Assembly: GCA_947174785.1 (NCBI GenBank) | Contig: CAMWKG010000016.1 | Span: 1-39,388, forward strand | Reading direction: 5' to 3' | Length of the DNA stretch: 39,388 bases | Source of the DNA: an uncultured Mollicutes bacterium | Lineage (GTDB): Bacteria > Bacillota_I > Bacilli_A > Acholeplasmatales > Anaeroplasmataceae | Part shown: positions 32,197-39,388 of the stretch, piece after piece | Layout of the letters: each line of letters opens with the position of its first letter | Numbering within the stretch: the first letter of the stretch is position 1 | Notes under the pieces: model-generated | What the model saw: only the letters and a program-made list of their open reading frames with translations | What the model was told of the DNA's origin: nothing | Database searches by the model: none | Program-made: the position numbers and the translations under genes

Positions 32197-32225
32197 ATTT
32201 TACATTATAAAAAGAGTTTATGCAA
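32197..32225 (-). promoter_or_regulatory. Promoter of DegV copy 1
   Basis: On the minus strand TTGCAT (32220-32225), a 17-base spacer and TAAAAT (32197-32202). The -10 and the following leader are shared with DegV copy 2. Confidence 0.55.
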
Positions 32226-32229
32226 CTCT
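32213..32229 (-). terminator. Terminator of DegV copy 2
   Basis: AGAGTT (32213-32218), a 5-base loop and AACTCT (32224-32229), followed by TTTTTATAA on the minus strand. Confidence 0.65.
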
Positions 32230-32249
32230 CTTTATCATTTTCAATTTAA

Positions 32250-33116
32250 CTATTTACCTACATGGCTTAAGATAAGCATACCAGGACCTGTATGAGCTCC
32301 AATGATTGGAGATAAAGTGGTTTGCTTAATTTCTATATTAGGGAATTCCTTTAAAATCTTTTCAGCTAAAAGATCCCCTAAATCCTTGCAATCTGCATTA
32401 CAAATATAAACTATACTTGGAGCAGTAGGGTCATAGTATTCTTTAAAATAATCGATTAAGGCTTGTACAGCCATCTTATTTCCACGTTTCTTAGCAATCG
32501 TAGTAAGCTTACCTTGATCATCAATTTTTAAAATAGGCTTAATGTTCAGCATAGTACCAAACACTGCAGTGGTAGCACTGATTCTTCCACCACGCTTAAG
32601 GTACTTCAAATCTTGAACTAAAAACCAGTTTCTTTGTCTTGGAATTAAAGATAACAAATCATCTCTATTTTCTTCAATGCTTAAGCCCTTTTCACGATTT
32701 CTCAATGCAATTTCTGCTAAAACTCCCATACCACCTGTGGCAGCTAAGGTATCAATAGGATAAACATCTAATTCTGGATATTTTTCCTTTAAGCTTTCTT
32801 TAGCTAAGCATGCAGCACTATAAGTTGAAGACAACCCACTAGATAAGCATAAATATAACACAGAATATCCATCCTTTAAATAAGGCTCAAAATATTCTTC
32901 ATATTGAAAAGGGGTAATTTGACTCGTCTTAGTCAAATCTCCATTTCTTTGTCCATCATAAAATAATTTTAAAACATCCTCTGGTTCAGGACCGTTGGAG
33001 GTACGCATTTCTTCTCCTAAAGAATATTGCATAGGGATAAACTTTAAATCCCATTTATCTACAGATGCTTGTTCAATATCACCAGAAACATCCATAAGTA
33101 TAACATATTTGCTCAT
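32250..33116 (-). CDS. DegV family fatty-acid-binding protein, copy 2
   Basis: The 288-residue paralogue of the DegV gene downstream, with the same length and the same motifs (LMDVSGD, TSQITPF, LSSGLSSTYSAACLAKES, LKYLKRGGR, SPIIGAHTGPGM). The ATG at 33116 has GGAG eight bases before it; two ATGs upstream (33122 and beyond) lie in or near the ribosome site. It lies 79 bases after murD. Differences from copy 1 are concentrated at surface positions and in the second half, suggesting a different fatty-acid preference. Confidence 0.88.
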   Translation of the reverse strand: MSKYVILMDVSGDIEQASVDKWDLKFIPMQYSLGEEMRTSNGPEPEDVLKLFYDGQRNGDLTKTSQITPFQYEEYFEPYLKDGYSVLYLCLSSGLSSTYSAACLAKESLKEKYPELDVYPIDTLAATGGMGVLAEIALRNREKGLSIEENRDDLLSLIPRQRNWFLVQDLKYLKRGGRISATTAVFGTMLNIKPILKIDDQGKLTTIAKKRGNKMAVQALIDYFKEYYDPTAPSIVYICNADCKDLGDLLAEKILKEFPNIEIKQTTLSPIIGAHTGPGMLILSHVGK

Positions 33117-33154
33117 AATCATTTCTCCTTGCAAAATATATCAATTTCTTACAT

Positions 33155-33183
33155 ATTTTACCCTATATCCTTGATTATTGCAA
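33155..33183 (-). promoter_or_regulatory. Promoter of DegV copy 2
   Basis: On the minus strand TTGCAA (33178-33183), a 17-base spacer and TAAAAT (33155-33160). The same arrangement as at 32197-32225. Confidence 0.55.
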
Positions 33184-33195
33184 GAAAATTATGTT

Positions 33196-34422
33196 TTATT
33201 CTAGGATTTTCATCGCAATTTCGTTAAAATATTTCCCTCGTTCTATATAATTCTTAAAATGATCAAAGCTCGCAAACATAGGAGAAAATAAAATAATTTC
33301 TTCTTTTCTATCTTGATAAGCTTTTATAAAGGCCTCATCTAAAGAATCAAAGGTAAGACACTCTATTTCGTTTTCTTTCATATAGCTTTTTACCTTTTCC
33401 TTAGTTTGACCATAGGCATACACCCTTTTTAATTTAGGCAAGGCACTCTGCAAGCAAGCTAGATTCTCCTTACGATCATACCCTCCACAAATAAGCTCTA
33501 CCGCATCAAAGCATTCTAATGCTGCCATTGTTGAATATGGATTTGTACTTTTAGCATCATTATAGATAAAATCATTAATTTTAGTCAAACGATATTCTAC
33601 CTCTTCAAAGGTCTTTAATTGCTCCTTAATGACTCTTGGAGATATCCCTTTTACCAAAGATACTGCTGAGATAGCAGCCATCACATCCTCTAATAAAAAT
33701 GGCTTATCTATTAGATTTTGTTCTATCTTCATTATTTTCTTTTTATTATTATATATGTATCCATCATGAATATAGCATTTTGCTAAATAAGAGTTTTTAG
33801 AAAATGAAATTCTTTCTGACTCAATAGACTTCACTATATCTCTAAGAATAGGATCATCTAAATGATAAATTGTATAGTGATTAGGACTTTGGTATTTGCA
33901 AAGATTTGCCTTGCTATCCACATAATCCTTATAAGTCGCATGATGGTCTAAATGGCAAGGATGAGCGTTTAATAAAACACTTATATTGAAATCCAATCTA
34001 CTCATTTCAAGCTGAAAGCTAGAAAGCTCAACAACATATATATCTGCCTTAGGATGCTCAACTAAAGCCCTACATACACTATATCCAATATTGCCACAGG
34101 ATACAGCATCATACTTTGCAGATAAAATATGAGTAATCAAAGAAACGGTTGTAGTCTTTCCATTACTTCCAGTAACACCAATATAAAACTTCTTTCTTAG
34201 CATATAGGCAAGTTCAATATCCGTAATAACTTGAATTTTACATTCTAAAAATTTTTGAATGACAGGCTCAAATACTGGAATACCTGGGGCCTTTACCACA
34301 AGGTCATAATTATAATCTGTAACTTCATTTAAATTTAAATACTCATACTCTATTTGTTCTTCTTCCAACAATAAAACAACACCATCATTAGCTACGCCTT
34401 TCCCTAGAACTAAAATTTTCAT
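33196..34422 (-). CDS. murD: UDP-N-acetylmuramoylalanine-D-glutamate ligase MurD
   Basis: Cytoplasmic ligase of 408 residues that adds D-glutamate to UDP-MurNAc-L-Ala. The N-terminal nucleotide-binding fold (ILVLGKGVANDG) is followed by the ATP loop GVTGSNGKTTT, VELSSFQLE, a NAHPCHLDHHATYKDY stretch that resembles the Gram-positive form (HLDYH in Bacillus), and the C-terminal domain with YNDAKSTNPYST and CGGYDRK. The ATG at 34422 follows AGGGGTGTTACT; an upstream start at 34446 has no ribosome site. No other dcw-cluster gene adjoins it. Confidence 0.95.
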   Translation of the reverse strand: MKILVLGKGVANDGVVLLLEEEQIEYEYLNLNEVTDYNYDLVVKAPGIPVFEPVIQKFLECKIQVITDIELAYMLRKKFYIGVTGSNGKTTTVSLITHILSAKYDAVSCGNIGYSVCRALVEHPKADIYVVELSSFQLEMSRLDFNISVLLNAHPCHLDHHATYKDYVDSKANLCKYQSPNHYTIYHLDDPILRDIVKSIESERISFSKNSYLAKCYIHDGYIYNNKKKIMKIEQNLIDKPFLLEDVMAAISAVSLVKGISPRVIKEQLKTFEEVEYRLTKINDFIYNDAKSTNPYSTMAALECFDAVELICGGYDRKENLACLQSALPKLKRVYAYGQTKEKVKSYMKENEIECLTFDSLDEAFIKAYQDRKEEIILFSPMFASFDHFKNYIERGKYFNEIAMKILE

Positions 34423-34480
34423 AGTAACACCCCTATATATAAGCATACGAGGAAATGGATTGTTTTATGTAATAAAAAAA

Positions 34481-34513
34481 ATCTACCTTGAGCAGCTAAG
34501 CAAACAGATAGAT
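34481..34513 (-). terminator. Terminator of the lipoprotein gene
   Basis: ATCTACC (34481-34487) and GATAGAT (34507-34513), a 7-pair stem with one G-U in the minus-strand RNA, flanked by A runs and followed by TTTTTTTT. Confidence 0.75.
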
Positions 34514-34549
34514 TTTTTTAATAATACTTTATTTTTAAGTTTAGCCTTT

Positions 34550-35647
34550 CTAGTATATAGAAGCAAAATGACAATCTATCATTTTGCAATCTTGTTCCGG
34601 GATTTCAATATAACCACACAATGCACCTAAACAAGTATCACTTTTGATATTAGTTTTTACATAGCATTGTTGAACAACTGAACCTATAGGTTGAATAGCA
34701 TGATCAACTACACCAACTATGCCACCTTTACCATAACTACTTGTGACATCTGGATTAATATTTTCTAAATTGCCTATAAAAATATTTTTAATGAAACTTG
34801 ATTCAGATGCCCCACCTACTAAGCCTCCAACCCTATTCTTTCCAGCAATATTCCCTTCTACACTACAATTCTTTATTGCAGAAAAATGTGAATAGCCAGC
34901 AATGGCTCCTATGGAATAATATTGAAAATCTTCATTAATGTTCCATAAGGAAACATTACACAACTTAAGCCCATCTATGTAAGCAAGACTTAAGCCATTA
35001 AATAGTCCAAAGTTAATGTGCTTGCTTGAACTCAATGCTGGAGAATGCAAATTATAAATTGTATATCCATCAGGATTTATCAATAGCCCTTCAAACGCTT
35101 TTTCTTTTGATAAAGGCTCCCATTCTTCAGAGGATAAATCTATATCATTTTTCAATATATATTGCCCATTATATTTTATTGCTTTTAAATCATCAACACT
35201 ATGAATCTCTTCTAAAGCATTAGGATCATAACAAGACACCATACCTATCCATAGCATTTGAGATATTTTCTTATCCCAAATAACACGGGCAATGATTTCG
35301 AAATTTCCTAAAGAATTAACAACAATTTTATTTTGAGATACTTTGTATTCATTATAATTGGTCAAGACAAACAATTCATAGGTATAATCCTTAATTGTAT
35401 TCCGGACATAAGTATGAGATTGTGTATCCTTCTCACCTGTATAATAGCTAATTTCACCCAATACTTTTTCCACATCTACTATAAATTCTTCACCCTTTTT
35501 GACCAACTCAGTGAATCGAACACAATTCTTATATTCAACATTGATTTCCTGATAATCCTTATAATTTTGTCTTGGTTTACTACAACCTGCCATAGCTAAA
35601 ATGAATATCAAAATGGATAATAAAAACAGTAAACTTTTTTTCTTCAT
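34550..35647 (-). CDS. GLUG-repeat lipoprotein
   Basis: An exported lipoprotein of 365 residues. The ATG at 35647 (GGGAG upstream) gives a basic N-terminus, a hydrophobic stretch and the lipobox LAMAGC, with the lipid-bearing cysteine near residue 21. Residues 22-160 are an unrecognised soluble region. Then comes a DIDLSSEEW entry strand and several GLUG-type turns (FGLFNGL, IGAIAGY, VGGLVGGASESSFIKN, GGIVGVV, LGALCGY) that form a beta-helix in other surface proteins. The function is likely binding of a polymer or a wall component. It is next to the hydrolase fusion and may share its substrate. Confidence 0.75.
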   Translation of the reverse strand: MKKKSLLFLLSILIFILAMAGCSKPRQNYKDYQEINVEYKNCVRFTELVKKGEEFIVDVEKVLGEISYYTGEKDTQSHTYVRNTIKDYTYELFVLTNYNEYKVSQNKIVVNSLGNFEIIARVIWDKKISQMLWIGMVSCYDPNALEEIHSVDDLKAIKYNGQYILKNDIDLSSEEWEPLSKEKAFEGLLINPDGYTIYNLHSPALSSSKHINFGLFNGLSLAYIDGLKLCNVSLWNINEDFQYYSIGAIAGYSHFSAIKNCSVEGNIAGKNRVGGLVGGASESSFIKNIFIGNLENINPDVTSSYGKGGIVGVVDHAIQPIGSVVQQCYVKTNIKSDTCLGALCGYIEIPEQDCKMIDCHFASIY

Positions 35648-35699
35648 ATATTTTTCTCCCTTTACTATCATTAGATTTAAAACTGCCTCAGAATATTAA

Positions 35700-37775
35700 C
35701 TAATCTATTTGATAATCCGAAATCAATACATTTCCTTTTAGAGTATCATCCCAGATAGCTTCATTAGCAAAACGAATACTTCTAATTCCACCATCTTTAA
35801 AATCGTCTGCTAAAATGAAATATATTTTATATTCACCTGAAGCAATGTTCTTTTTAGATACTTCAAAATTCAAGTGGCTCATATCTACGCTTTCAAATTC
35901 AAAATGATAGGTATGCTCTTTACTTTGAAATACTATATAAGCATTTTTATTTTTTAGAAGATTTCCAAAACCAACATTGATTACATTGAGTTTAAAGCTC
36001 ATTTTATTTCCATCATCCTTATAGATGAGATTTTCTAAAACAAAGCGATAGCCCAAATGATTCTTGATATAACTGAATTCTGTACTCTTCTTATATAAAG
36101 GATCAGAGCCTGTATATTTATTATCCTGCCAACGTTTAACAACTTGGTCATTCCAAAGCAAATTCAAATAGCTTAAATGAAGCTTATACATTTCCTCTAC
36201 AGCGTTATTTAATTGATTATAACTACTCCCTGGAACAGTTACCTCACCGCCATAGGATGTTGTTTCATTGATTTTGCTCAACCAAGCAACCTCTACCTCT
36301 CGATTATCATAAGTACCTAAATCATTTCCTGAACCTAAATATCCATCATTATAAACTCCTAAACGGCAATTAGGAATATTAAATTGATCCAAGGTGGAAA
36401 GTGTATAGCCATAGTAGCTATATAAAAATTTTGGACGTCTTAATAATAGCTTTAAAGTCTTTGGTAATACCTTCAAATAAGCATCAATGAGTTTATTATA
36501 GGTTTCTTGATTGGCTATCTTACTAGTATGCATCTCTCCCCAAGGACCAACAAGACCACATTCTACTGCTGTAATCATTTTTTCATATTTCACAAATAAA
36601 GATTGAAGCGATTCAATATGCTTTACCATCATAGCTATTTCTGGCTCTATATCCTTAGATCCATTAAACCCTGGGTCATAAGCGAACCTAACAATCACTG
36701 AGCATGAGGCTTCATCCATTTTATGAAAAACCTCATCTAACCCGGCTAGCATTGCCGAAGTGAATTCCATATCTTTTGAGCCATTTACCTTGCCACTAAA
36801 GGCTGAAACATCAATTCTCAAATGGAGAAGTGCATTATATTTCAAATAATTTTTACTAACATCAGAAACACTATCTGTCTTACATTTAATATATACAGGT
36901 TCATAGAATCCACAATCAGGATTTGAAAATTCATCTATAGATTCCTTATACGTAATCATTTCATTAGAACCCATATTCTCTAAAATAAACGAAACTGTTT
37001 CTTCAATTTGTTGTTCATTTGTAATGGTCGGTGTGCCATCTCCTTTTTGAGCTCCATAGGAACCAAAGAATGCGTGACATCCACCTCTTATTACATACTC
37101 ATTATAGTGATTAGGAAGTTTAGAAAGACTTTCCTCATACTTCTTTCTATTTAAAACTCTATCATATTCTCCATATATTGATAAAACCTTTAAATCCGTA
37201 TCAGACAAATCTACAGTAGAATAGGCAGCTAGTAGGATTAATCCATCATACTCCTTACTATGCTTTGCAATATAGGATGCAGCCATAGAACCTCCTAAAG
37301 AGTGTCCTGCCATATACCAATGTTCTACTTCAAATTTCTCTTGAATTCCATCAGCAGCATTTGAATTTAAAACTGCTAAACGGAATGGCATTTCACATAA
37401 AATGCATAAAATTCCTTCACGTGCAAGACTTTTTAACAAAGGCGCATATGCCTTAGCATCTACTTTTCCTCCTGGATAAAAAATTATTCCTGTATCATAT
37501 ACTTCTGGTTTAAAAACATAGTAATTTTTTTCATGAGAAACTTCTACTATTTCATTTGATTTCAATTCTTCCTTTGCATAAGAATTGGCGGAATAATATA
37601 TATTCACATAAATTGTAAGAGCAATAAATATAGCTAGAATAACTCCTAAAATACTTCCTAAAATAATCCATAGCTTTTTATGATGCTGAACCTTCTTATT
37701 CTTTCTTTTTTTATTATTCTTGTTTCTTTTGGTATTTTTTGTATTTTTAGTGTTTCTTTTAACTTTCTGTGCCAT
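35700..37775 (-). CDS. Membrane-anchored alpha/beta-hydrolase fused to DUF4874 and DUF4832
   Basis: A 691-residue multi-domain protein. A very basic N-terminus (about 1-33, with repeated NTK and KNK) precedes one membrane segment (about 36-58), so the rest is outside. An alpha/beta-hydrolase domain (about 65-270) has AGHSLGGSMA with nucleophile S159, an acid candidate D205 (GEYDRV) and H234 (GGCHAFFG). A second part starts with EFSNPDCGFYE (about 282), typical of DUF4874, and contains GLVGPWGEMH (E414); DUF4832 follows with YNDGYLGSGNDLGTY and the C-terminal beta domain. These last two resemble a glycosidase with a carbohydrate-binding end. The start at 37775 has AGGAG upstream and overlaps the MATE gene by 17 bases. 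Activity unknown. Confidence 0.75.
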   Translation of the reverse strand: MAQKVKRNTKNTKNTKRNKNNKKRKNKKVQHHKKLWIILGSILGVILAIFIALTIYVNIYYSANSYAKEELKSNEIVEVSHEKNYYVFKPEVYDTGIIFYPGGKVDAKAYAPLLKSLAREGILCILCEMPFRLAVLNSNAADGIQEKFEVEHWYMAGHSLGGSMAASYIAKHSKEYDGLILLAAYSTVDLSDTDLKVLSIYGEYDRVLNRKKYEESLSKLPNHYNEYVIRGGCHAFFGSYGAQKGDGTPTITNEQQIEETVSFILENMGSNEMITYKESIDEFSNPDCGFYEPVYIKCKTDSVSDVSKNYLKYNALLHLRIDVSAFSGKVNGSKDMEFTSAMLAGLDEVFHKMDEASCSVIVRFAYDPGFNGSKDIEPEIAMMVKHIESLQSLFVKYEKMITAVECGLVGPWGEMHTSKIANQETYNKLIDAYLKVLPKTLKLLLRRPKFLYSYYGYTLSTLDQFNIPNCRLGVYNDGYLGSGNDLGTYDNREVEVAWLSKINETTSYGGEVTVPGSSYNQLNNAVEEMYKLHLSYLNLLWNDQVVKRWQDNKYTGSDPLYKKSTEFSYIKNHLGYRFVLENLIYKDDGNKMSFKLNVINVGFGNLLKNKNAYIVFQSKEHTYHFEFESVDMSHLNFEVSKKNIASGEYKIYFILADDFKDGGIRSIRFANEAIWDDTLKGNVLISDYQID

Positions 37776-39141
37776 CACTAACAACTCCTATATTACCTTT
37801 ATTATACTCCAATTTTCGATAAGTTTTAATAACTAAAATTACATTTATTGCAAAAATAATAATTTCAGTAATAAGCATTGTATACCAAATAATCGAAAAG
37901 CCAAACACTGCTGGTAAGAAAAATAATAAAGAGCAAGATACTACAAATCCTCTACATATAGATACTACAAATGCAAAGTGTGCCTTTAATATAGATTGTA
38001 GATAATATGTTGTAAACACATTAAAGCATAAAAATATAAAGCTTAAGAAATACTTTCTTTCAATAGAATTACATAGTTTTAAAATAAGAGAGTCTTTTTC
38101 TACACTCAAAAATATACATAATACTTCTTTAGGAAATAATTCTAAAAGTAAAACTGCTATGAAAGAAATAATGCAACAAGAAATAATACCATACTTCAAA
38201 AATTTTTTTACACGGTCCATTTTACCAGCTCCATAATTTTCAGAAAGTAATGGCTGACTTGCCTGACCTACAGCATAGCCTAAGGATTGAACTAACGCAA
38301 CGATATTACAAATTACTCCATAAATTGCAAGAGTTGCAGTTTCTTCTTCCCCGTCTGTATAACTAACAATTTGATTATTAAATAGAATTACCAATACTCC
38401 CATTGCAATATCTAAAACAAAGGATGGAATACCCACCTTGATAATTTGTAAAAGAGTCCTTTTGAATTTCTTTATTTTCACAAATTTTATTTGTTTTTTC
38501 TTTGAAAAAAAGTGTGTACATAAAATTAAAAAGCTAACAAATTGACCTAGCATTGTTGCAAGACCTGCACCACGAATTCCCATCTTACAGCCAAAAACTA
38601 AGCTAATATCTAATACAATATTTGTAGCACCACCACAAATCACTGCTATGGTTGCGCGCATAGGTGCATTATCATTTCTTAAGAAACAAGTAAAAAACTG
38701 TCCCAAAAGAAATACTGGTAAGGATATCTTCATCCAGAAGGTATACCTTTTGGCATAGGCAAAGATTGTAGCATCACTTGCACCAAAAAATCTTAACAAA
38801 GGATTTTCAAAGCAATTAATTAAAATCCACAAAATAGCTGTAATACAAATAGCTCCTATAAAAGCAGCAGTATAAAATACATTCCCTTCCTCTATCTCAT
38901 TTCTTCCTCTTCGCTCTACCATAAGTGTAGCACCACCAATGCCAAAGAGTAATCCAAAGCTAAAAATAATTGTCCATAGTGGCATAACTACTGCAAGGGC
39001 AGCTCCACCAACCTCTCCTTCATATTGACCAACACATAAGGCATCAACTAAAGAATAAATACTCATAACTATTGCACTTCCAAAGGAAGCCAATAAATAT
39101 TTAGAAAATAAGTTTATAGGTTTAGCTTCTGTAATTGACAT
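37759..39141 (-). CDS. MATE family efflux transporter
   Basis: A 460-residue membrane protein with about twelve hydrophobic segments, of the MATE/MVF type: LFSKYLLASFGSAIVMSIYSLVDA at the start, GGAALAVVMPLW, FGIGGATLMVERRG, AFIGAICITAILW, a LRNDNAPMRAT turn in the middle and QASQPLLSENYGAG. Such proteins export drugs or metabolites using Na+ or H+. The ATG at 39141 has AGGAGGTATATT upstream; the reading frame stays open to 39207, but this part lies in the leader. It may be coupled to the hydrolase fusion, which starts inside its last codons. Confidence 0.9.
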   Translation of the reverse strand: MSITEAKPINLFSKYLLASFGSAIVMSIYSLVDALCVGQYEGEVGGAALAVVMPLWTIIFSFGLLFGIGGATLMVERRGRNEIEEGNVFYTAAFIGAICITAILWILINCFENPLLRFFGASDATIFAYAKRYTFWMKISLPVFLLGQFFTCFLRNDNAPMRATIAVICGGATNIVLDISLVFGCKMGIRGAGLATMLGQFVSFLILCTHFFSKKKQIKFVKIKKFKRTLLQIIKVGIPSFVLDIAMGVLVILFNNQIVSYTDGEEETATLAIYGVICNIVALVQSLGYAVGQASQPLLSENYGAGKMDRVKKFLKYGIISCCIISFIAVLLLELFPKEVLCIFLSVEKDSLILKLCNSIERKYFLSFIFLCFNVFTTYYLQSILKAHFAFVVSICRGFVVSCSLLFFLPAVFGFSIIWYTMLITEIIIFAINVILVIKTYRKLEYNKGNIGVVSDGTES

Positions 39142-39181
39142 AATATACCTCCTATAGAAAAGAAAAAGGCTGAATAAAATT

Positions 39182-39195
39182 CTAGGCGCACCTAG
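39182..39195 (-). other. Short hairpin in the MATE leader
   Basis: CTAGG (39182-39186) and CCTAG (39191-39195) with a 4-base loop. On the minus strand AATTTTATT follows. It may be an attenuator or part of a regulatory leader; not enough for a riboswitch call. Confidence 0.4.
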
Positions 39196-39210
39196 CATCT
39201 TATCCAACCA

Positions 39211-39228
39211 TTGTAATTACGATTACAA
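39211..39228. promoter_or_regulatory. Inverted repeat downstream of the MATE promoter
   Basis: TTGTAAT-TACG-ATTACAA, perfect 7-base arms around 4 bases, about 14 to 31 bases after the predicted transcription start. A position typical for a repressor; MarR- or TetR-like binding is inferred from the form only. Confidence 0.5.
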
Positions 39229-39248
39229 GTCCTCCGATGACCATTTTA

Positions 39249-39276
39249 ATTATATCAAAAGATAGTATTAAGTCAA
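39249..39276 (-). promoter_or_regulatory. Promoter of the MATE gene
   Basis: On the minus strand TTGACT (39271-39276), a 16-base spacer and TATAAT (39249-39254) with an extended TGA. The leader is about 100 bases. Confidence 0.75.
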
Positions 39277-39314
39277 GATATAGTATATAAAAACATTTGA
39301 AGTTTTATTATTAC

Positions 39315-39388
39315 TTACAGTGCTTCAATAATTTCTATACTAAGACCTGTTGCCTCAGATATAAACTCATCAGTAGATCCCATAGCCT
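39315..39388 (-). CDS. C-terminal end of an unidentified gene
   Basis: The last 24 codons or so of a gene that enters from the right edge and stops at 39315. The readable tail is AMGSTDEFISEATGLSIEII followed by EAL and stop. A closing TGLSIEEI-type helix occurs in Rpn/PD-(D/E)XK nuclease-like proteins, but 23 residues are not enough for an assignment. Confidence 0.6.
   Translation of the reverse strand, partial: AMGSTDEFISEATGLSIEIIEAL

Noticed and set aside
33196-34422. Missing DHLD motif in MurD (CHLDHH here)
   Set aside because: Gram-positive MurD has a similar variant (HLDYH in Bacillus), so it is not a defect.
39142-39230. A guanidine-type (mini-ykkC) riboswitch before the MATE gene
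   Set aside because: There are two hairpins, but the loops do not carry the ACGR tetraloop of that class.
1-39388. CRISPR array, insertion sequence or attachment site
   Set aside because: No regularly spaced repeats, transposase reading frame or terminal repeats were seen; the tRNA 3' end has no downstream duplicate.

Overview
The window reads as a low-GC, cell-walled, anaerobic member of the Bacillota, probably near the Erysipelotrichia or RF39-type gut Bacilli. This is inferred from gene content and not from a marker-gene tree. Support: A+T-rich genes with strong Shine-Dalgarno sites, the order hrcA-grpE-dnaK-dnaJ under CIRCE control, an electron-bifurcating type [FeFe] hydrogenase, a clustered nadB-nadC-nadA set, an FtsW-type protein with a PASTA class B PBP, MurD, and a BspA-type surface protein. 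Almost all genes are on the minus strand. The plus strand carries only tRNA-Glu, ftsW, ispG and a PBP gene.

Layout, left to right. 1-887: the 5' end of an exported DUF285/BspA-type protein with clearly higher GC, then a 458-base intergenic region holding its promoter and palindromes. 888-7135: rlmD, an ABC-F ATPase and the de novo NAD genes nadA, nadC and nadB; nadB has its own promoter inside an inverted repeat. 7164-9296: cytidylate-kinase-like protein, SDR oxidoreductase, flavin reductase and Smr protein. 9426-9587: tRNA-Glu with a textbook promoter and terminator. 9586-11758: a Fur-family regulator with an operator at its own promoter, an ArsP_2-type permease and two small membrane-anchored proteins. 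11790-13644: ftsW converging on, and overlapping, an SGNH esterase. 13670-16605: rpsU, mtaB, rsmE and a membrane protein. 16683-21425: the heat-shock operon with two CIRCE-like sites. 21460-23296: a repeat-containing acidic protein, an XRE regulator, an MBL-fold hydrolase and rpmG. 23324-26365: ispG and the PBP gene. 26505-31163: an XRE regulator and the hydCBA operon. 31174-34422: two tandem DegV paralogues with duplicated promoters, and murD. 34481-39276: a GLUG-repeat lipoprotein, a membrane-anchored alpha/beta-hydrolase/DUF4874/DUF4832 fusion and a MATE exporter with a structured leader. 39315-39388: the tail of another gene.

How the parts fit together. HydABC would oxidise NADH and reduced ferredoxin and release H2, as in sugar fermenters. 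NadBCA supplies the NAD that this needs. FtsW, the PBP and MurD build the wall. RlmD, RsmE, MtaB, S21, L33 and tRNA-Glu are translation parts. No CRISPR array, insertion sequence, prophage or obvious defence island is visible. The least explained material is the hydrolase/DUF4874/DUF4832 fusion with its neighbours, the four-repeat acidic protein at 21481-22044, the Fur-permease cluster, and several operator-like palindromes placed on promoters.
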